Origin: Arenicola marina
Taxonomy: Eukaryota > Annelida > Polychaeta > Arenicolidae
Direction: 5' to 3'
Assembly (NCBI GenBank): GCA_964019135.1
Contig: OZ025249.1
Span: 32,625,759-32,689,758, forward strand
Length of the DNA: 64,000 bases
Part shown: positions 58,371-64,000 of the stretch, in pieces
How positions within the stretch are numbered: the stretch's first letter is position 1
How the letters are laid out: each line of letters begins with the position of its first letter
Translations under genes and position numbers: made by a program
The notes under the pieces: generated by a model
The model's database searches: none
The model's input: only the letters and a program-made list of their open reading frames with translations
Told to the model about the DNA's origin: nothing

Positions 58371-59220
58371 GCCCAGAGGGCAAGGATGGCAGCGAGGGCG
58401 GGGGAGGGAGATGGATAGGGGTGGGGTGGGCCTTTGGGGGGGGGGGGGTCGGAGGGAGAACGGTGGGCTGGCTTTGAAGGAAGCGACAGTATAGGAGGGT
58501 CTTGTAGCGGAAGAGACGTGAGACACGGTAGACACAGCGGTAAGGGGCGCGGAAGGGAAGGTGGGGAGGACAGAGAGTGGGTGGGCGGGAAGAAGTTTGT
58601 TTGAGATATGAGAAAGATGTGTGGATGGTGGGACTACAGAGGCTTTGTCAGATGTAGAGCAGGGAGGGGCGAAATATAAAGTGGAATGAGGGGTGGGTTT
58701 AGTTTAGGGAGAGAACCATGGGAAGCGTAGGAAGGCGGGGGGGGGGGGGGTAGAGGTAGGGGTCGTGTGGCAAGGGGTGGGAGGCCAGCTACCGAGAGGC
58801 AGAGAGCAGAGCTTATCACGGGTACTCGTGTCAGGCTAAAAGCCCCTGCCACTGTAAACAGCTGGGATTCTGACCGAGGCCGGGTCGCGATACCTGGCTA
58901 TCCTCTGTCACTGGTAGATGTTGCCGATTCTCCGCCTCCTCTCTCTGGCCCTCTCCCTCTCTCCCTCTATCTTTATCCTTGTGCATTGTCAAGCTCCACC
59001 CTCACCCCCCCCCCTCACCCCTTCCTTACACCCATCACAAGGTCGCTTGTCTATTCTCTGCTGTTGTCAAACGCCAGCAGGCAAATTAACGGGTATGATC
59101 TAGGTTAAGATGAGTAGGGGGTCACGGGAGGTCTAAAACTGAGGCCACCTCACTACCGGAAGTAGATAAAAATAACCATAGCATTCCACTGACGTAGGTC
59201 ACGAGTTATCCCGACGTTCA
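58371..59220. other. Unannotated purine-rich then mixed stretch
   Basis: G runs near 58437 and 58738. Nothing recognised. Confidence 0.5.
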
Positions 59221-59235
59221 ACCTACTCCACTCGA

Positions 59236-59590
59236 CACCTCCCACCTATATACCCACCAACCCATCCACCCACACCACCCACCCACCATCCACCCATACA
59301 CGCTGCCACCTCCCACATATATACCCACCAACCCATCCACCCACACCACCCAACCACCACCCACCCATACACCCCGCCACCTCCCACCTATATACCCACC
59401 AACCCTTTCACCCACACCACCTACCCACCACCCACCCATACACCCCGCAACCTCCCACCTATATATACACCAACCCACCCATACACCCCGCAACCTCCCA
59501 CCCATACACCCCGCAAACTCCCACCTATATACCCACCAACCCACCCATCCACACCACCCACCCACCACCCACGCATACACCCCGCCACCT
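59236..59590. repeat. 70-72-bp repeat, about five units, at the left edge of the 35-bp satellite
   Basis: Units begin CCACCTCCCACCTATATACC and continue with CACC/CCAC-rich sequence to CCCATACACCCCG. The last units are shortened. The array passes without a break into the 35-bp satellite, and the two share the motif CCACCTC followed by a TATATACC or ATATACC. Confidence 0.88.
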
Positions 59591-62500
59591 TCACTTTCCA
59601 CCTCTCACACCGTACATATACCCTTTCACCTTCCACCTCTCACACCGTACATATACAATTTCACCTTCCACCTCTCACACCGTACATATACCCTTTCACC
59701 TTCCACCTCTCACACCGTACATATACCCTTTCACCTTCCACCTCTCACACGTTACATATACCCTTTCACCTTCCACCTCTCACACCGTACATTAACCATT
59801 TCACCTTCCACCTCTCACACCGTACATATACCCTTTCAACTTCCACCTCTCACACCGTACATATACCCTTTCACCTTCCACCTCTCACACCGTACATATA
59901 TACCCTTTCACCTTCCACCTCTCACACCGTACATATACCATTTCACCTTCCACCTCTCTCACCGTACATATATACCCTTTCACCTTCCACCTCTCACACC
60001 GTACATATAGCCTTTCACCTTCCACCTCTCACACCGTACATATACCCTTCCACATTCCACCTCTCACACCGTACATATACCCTTTAACTTTCCACCTATA
60101 ACACCGTACATATACCCTTTCACCTTCCACCTCTCACACCGTACATATATACCCTTTCAGCTTCCACCTCTCACACCGTACATATACCCTTTCACCTTCC
60201 ACCTCTCACACCGTACATATACCCTTTCACCTTCCACCTCTCACACCGTACATATACCCTTTCACCTTCCACCTCTCACACCGTACATATACCCTTTCAC
60301 CTTCCACCTCTCACACCGTACATATACCCTTTCACCTTCCACCTCTCACACCGTACATATATACCCTTTCACCTTCCACCTCTCACACCGTACATATACC
60401 CTTTAACCTTCCACCTCTCACTCCGTACATATACCCTTTCACCTTCCACCTCTCACACCGTACATAAATACCCTTTCAGCTTCCACCTCTCACACCGTAC
60501 ATATACCCTTTCACCTTCCGCCTCTCACACCGTACATATACCCTTTCACCTTCCACCTCTCACACCGTACATATATACCTTTTCACCTTCAACCTCTCAC
60601 ACCGTACATATACCCTTTCACCTTCCGCCTCTCACATCGTACATATACCCTTTCACCTTCCACCTCTCACACCGTACATATACCCTTTCACCTTCCACCT
60701 CTCACACCGTACATATATACCCTTTCACCTTCCACCTCTCGCACCGTAAATATACCCTTTCACCTTCCGCCTCTCACACCGTACATATACCCTTTCACCT
60801 TCCACCTCTCACACCGTACATATACCCTTTCACCTTCCACCTCTCACACCGTACATATACCTATTCACCTTCCACCTCTCACACCGTACATATACCCTTT
60901 CACCTTCCACCTCTCACACCGTACATGTACCCTTTCACCTTCCACCTCTCACACCGTATATATACCCTTGCACCTTCCACCTCTCACACCGTACATATAC
61001 CCTTTCACCTTCCACCTCTCACACCGTACATATACCCTTTCACCTTCCACCTCTCACACCGTACATATACCCTTTCACCTTCCACCTCTCACACCGTACA
61101 TATACCCTTTCATGTCCCACCTCTCACACCGTACATATACCCTTTCACTTTCCACCTCTCACACCGTACATATACCCTTTCATCTCTCACCTCTCACACC
61201 GTACATATACCCTTTCACCTTCCACCTCTCACACCTTACATATACCCTTTCACCTTCCACCTCTCACACCGTACATATACCCTTTCATCTTCCACCTCTC
61301 ACACCGTACATATACCCTTTCACCTTCCACCTCTCACACCGTACATATACCCTTTCATATCACACCTCTCACACCGTACATATACCCTTTCACTTTCCAC
61401 ATCTCACACCGTACATATACCCTTTCACCTTCCACCTCTCACACCGTACATATACCCTTTCACCTTCCGCCTCTCACACCGTACATATACCCTTTCACTT
61501 TCCACCTCTCACACCGTACATATACCCTTTCACCTTCCACCTCTCACACCGTACATATACCCTTTCACCTTCCACCTCTCACACCGTACATATACCCTTT
61601 CACCTTCCACCTCTCACACCGTACATATACCCTTTCACCTTCCACCTCTCACACTGTACATATACCCTTTCACCTTCCACCTCTCAAACCGTACATATAC
61701 CCTTTCATCTCCCACCTCTCACACCGTACATATACCCTTTCACATTCCACCTCTCACACCGTACTTATACCCTTTCACCTTCCACCTCTCACACCGTATA
61801 TATACTCTCCACCTTCCACCTCTCACACCGTACATATACCCTTTTACCTTCCACCTCTCACACCGTACATATACCCATTCACCTTCCACCTCTCACACCG
61901 TACATATACCATTTCACCTTCCACCTCTCACACCGTATATATACCCTTTCACTTTCCATATCTCACACCGTACATATACCCTTTCACCTTCCACCTCTCA
62001 CACCGTACATATACCCTTTCACTTTCCACCTCTCACACCGTACATATACCCTTTCACCTTCCACCTCTCACACCGTACATATACCCTTTCACCTTCCACC
62101 TCTCACACCGTACATATACCCTTTCACCTTCCACCTCTCACACGTTACATATACCCTTTCACCTTCCACCTCTCACACCGTACATTAACCATTTCACCTT
62201 CCACCTCTCACACCGTACATATACCCTTTCACCTTCCACCTCTCACACCGTACATATACCCTTTCACCTCCCACCTCTCACACCGTACATATACCCTTTC
62301 ACCTTCCACCTCTCACACCGTACATATATACCCTTTCACCTTCCAACTCTCACACCGTACATATACCATTTCACCTTCCACCTCTCTCACCGTACATATA
62401 CCCTTTCACCTTCCACCTCTCACACCGTACATATACCCTTTCACCTTCCACCTCTCACACCGTACATATACCCTTTCACCTTCCACCTCTCACACCGTAC

Positions 62501-64000
62501 ATATAGCCTTTCACCTTCCACCTCTCACACCGTACATATACCCTTTCACATTCCAACTCTCACACCGTGCATATATCCTTTCACCTTCCACCTCTCTCAC
62601 CGTACATATACCCTTTCACCTTCCACCTCTCACACCGTACATATACCCTTTCACCTCCCACCTCTCACACCGTACATATACCCTTTCACCTTCCACCTCT
62701 CACACCGTACATATAGCCTTTCACCTTCCACCTCTCACACCGTACATATACCCTTTCACATTCCACCTCTCACACCGTACATATACCCTTTAACTTTCCA
62801 CCTCTAACACCGTACATATACCCTTTCACCTTCCACCTCTCACACCGTACATATATACCCTTTCAGCTTCCACCTCTCACACCGTACATATACCCTTTCA
62901 CCTTCCACCTCTCACACCGTACATATACCCTTTCACCTTCCACCTCTCACACCGTACATATACCCTTTCACCTTCCACCTCTCACACCGTACATATACCC
63001 TTTCACCTTCCACCTCTCACACCGTACATATACCCTTTCACCTTCCACCTCTCACACCGTACATATATACCCTTTCACCTTTCACCTCTCACACCGTACA
63101 CATACCCTTTAACCTTCCACCTCTCACTCCGTACATATACCCTTTCACCTTCCACCTCTCACACCGTACATAAATACCCTTTCAGCTTCCACCTCTCACC
63201 CCGTACATATACCCTTTCACCTTCCGCCTCTCACACCGTACATATACCCTTTCACCTTCCACCTCTCACACCGTACATATATACCCTTTCACCTTCAACC
63301 TCTCACACCGTACATATACGATTTCACCTTCCGCCTCTCACATCGTACATATACCCTTTCACTTTCCACCTCTCACACCGTACATATACCCTTTCACCTT
63401 CCACCTCTCACACCGTACATATACCCTTTCACCTTCCACCTCTCACACCGTACATATACCCTTTCACCTTCCACCTCTCACACTGTACATATACCCTTTC
63501 ACCTTCCACCTCTCAAACCGTACATATACCCTTTCATCTCCCACCTCTCACACCGTACATATACCCTTTCACCTTCCACCTCTCACACCGTACTTATACC
63601 CTTTCACCTTCCACTTCTCACACCGTATATATACTCTCCACCTTCCACCTCTCACACCGTACATATACCCTTTTACCTTCCACCTCTCACACCGTACATA
63701 TACCCATTCACCTTCCACCTCTCACACCGTACATATACCATTTCACCTTCCACCTCTCACACCGTATATATACCCTTTCACTTTCCATATCTCACACCGT
63801 ATATATACCCTTTCACCTTCCACCTCGCACATCGTACATATACCCTTTCACTTTCCACCTCTCACACCGTACATATACCCTTTCACCTTCCACCTCTCAC
63901 ACCGTACATATACAATTTCACCTTCCACCTCTCACACCGTACATATACCCTTTCACCTTCCACCTCTCACACCGTACATATACCCTTTCACCTTCCACCT
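59591..64000. repeat. 35-bp satellite array, about 126 units, running off the window
   Basis: Units contain CCACCTCTCACACCGTACAT followed by ATACCCTTTCACCTT. Some units are 37 bp through an extra TA (CATATATACCC). Because 35 is not divisible by three, each plus-strand frame cycles through all phases every 105 bp, yet it stays open for 1.8 kb since the unit lacks stops in all three phases. Rare variants recur at fixed offsets: ATTAACCATTTC near 59790 and 62182; CTTTAACTTTCC near 60081 and 62785; ATACTCTCCACC near 61803 and 63632. These show kilobase-scale internal duplications. Confidence 0.97.

Noticed and set aside
57555-58535. Proline-rich minus-strand protein of 326 codons
   Set aside because: It is the complement of the G-rich minisatellite; unit lengths vary and the frame is a by-product of missing T-rich stops.
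60925-62793. 622-codon frame in the 35-bp satellite
   Set aside because: It is open because the unit has no stop in any plus-strand phase; a second overlapping frame is open too.

Overview
This is a eukaryotic genomic window, almost certainly from an invertebrate animal. Three things point that way: one clear first coding exon of a class A peptide GPCR with a consensus splice donor (minus strand, ATG at 53659, donor after 53207), tRNA-derived SINEs with target-site duplications, and several large satellite arrays. The exon resembles orexin/allatotropin receptors, a family found across bilaterians, so it does not settle the phylum. The 200-N gap at 45719-45918 is a scaffolding gap. No bacterial operon, CRISPR array or rRNA was seen.

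Layout. (1) 1-13960: an 84-bp GC-rich satellite (about 166 monomers) with a 35-monomer higher-order repeat (HOR) of about 2.94 kb, ending in a decayed edge of 80/81-bp monomers. (2) 14275-15015: a foldback-type inverted repeat built from a palindromic motif. (3) 15016-19059: AT-rich, mostly unannotated, with one possible small TIR element. (4) 19060-39264: an old tandem duplication of a unit of about 7.7 kb, called P-Q here. Copy 1 is P 19060-22720 plus Q 22950-26743. Copy 2 is P 26795-29920 plus Q 38046-39264, interrupted by about 8 kb of SINEs, inverted repeats and degenerate minisatellites. Q of copy 1 carries 43 nearly identical 30-bp repeats, where Q of copy 2 has only about six diverged ones. 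(5) 39511-44008: a 15-bp satellite, about 300 units, with an internal duplication at an offset of about 1.84 kb. (6) 44009-53050: mostly unannotated; holds the gap, a hAT-like non-autonomous element, a small MITE-like hairpin and a 34-bp minisatellite. (7) 53207-53659: the GPCR exon. (8) 53660-59220: GC-rich and pyrimidine/purine-skewed DNA with a G-rich minisatellite. (9) 59236-64000: a 70-72-bp repeat passing directly into a 35-bp satellite that runs off the window.

Protein-coding content is very low. Nearly all long open frames lie in satellites whose period is a multiple of three (84, 30, 15) or whose unit lacks stops in a given strand (35); I do not call them genes. The only confident gene is the GPCR exon. 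A second possible exon, present in both P copies and inverted in one, is weakly supported. The window is most informative about how satellites arise, form higher-order structure and decay at their edges.
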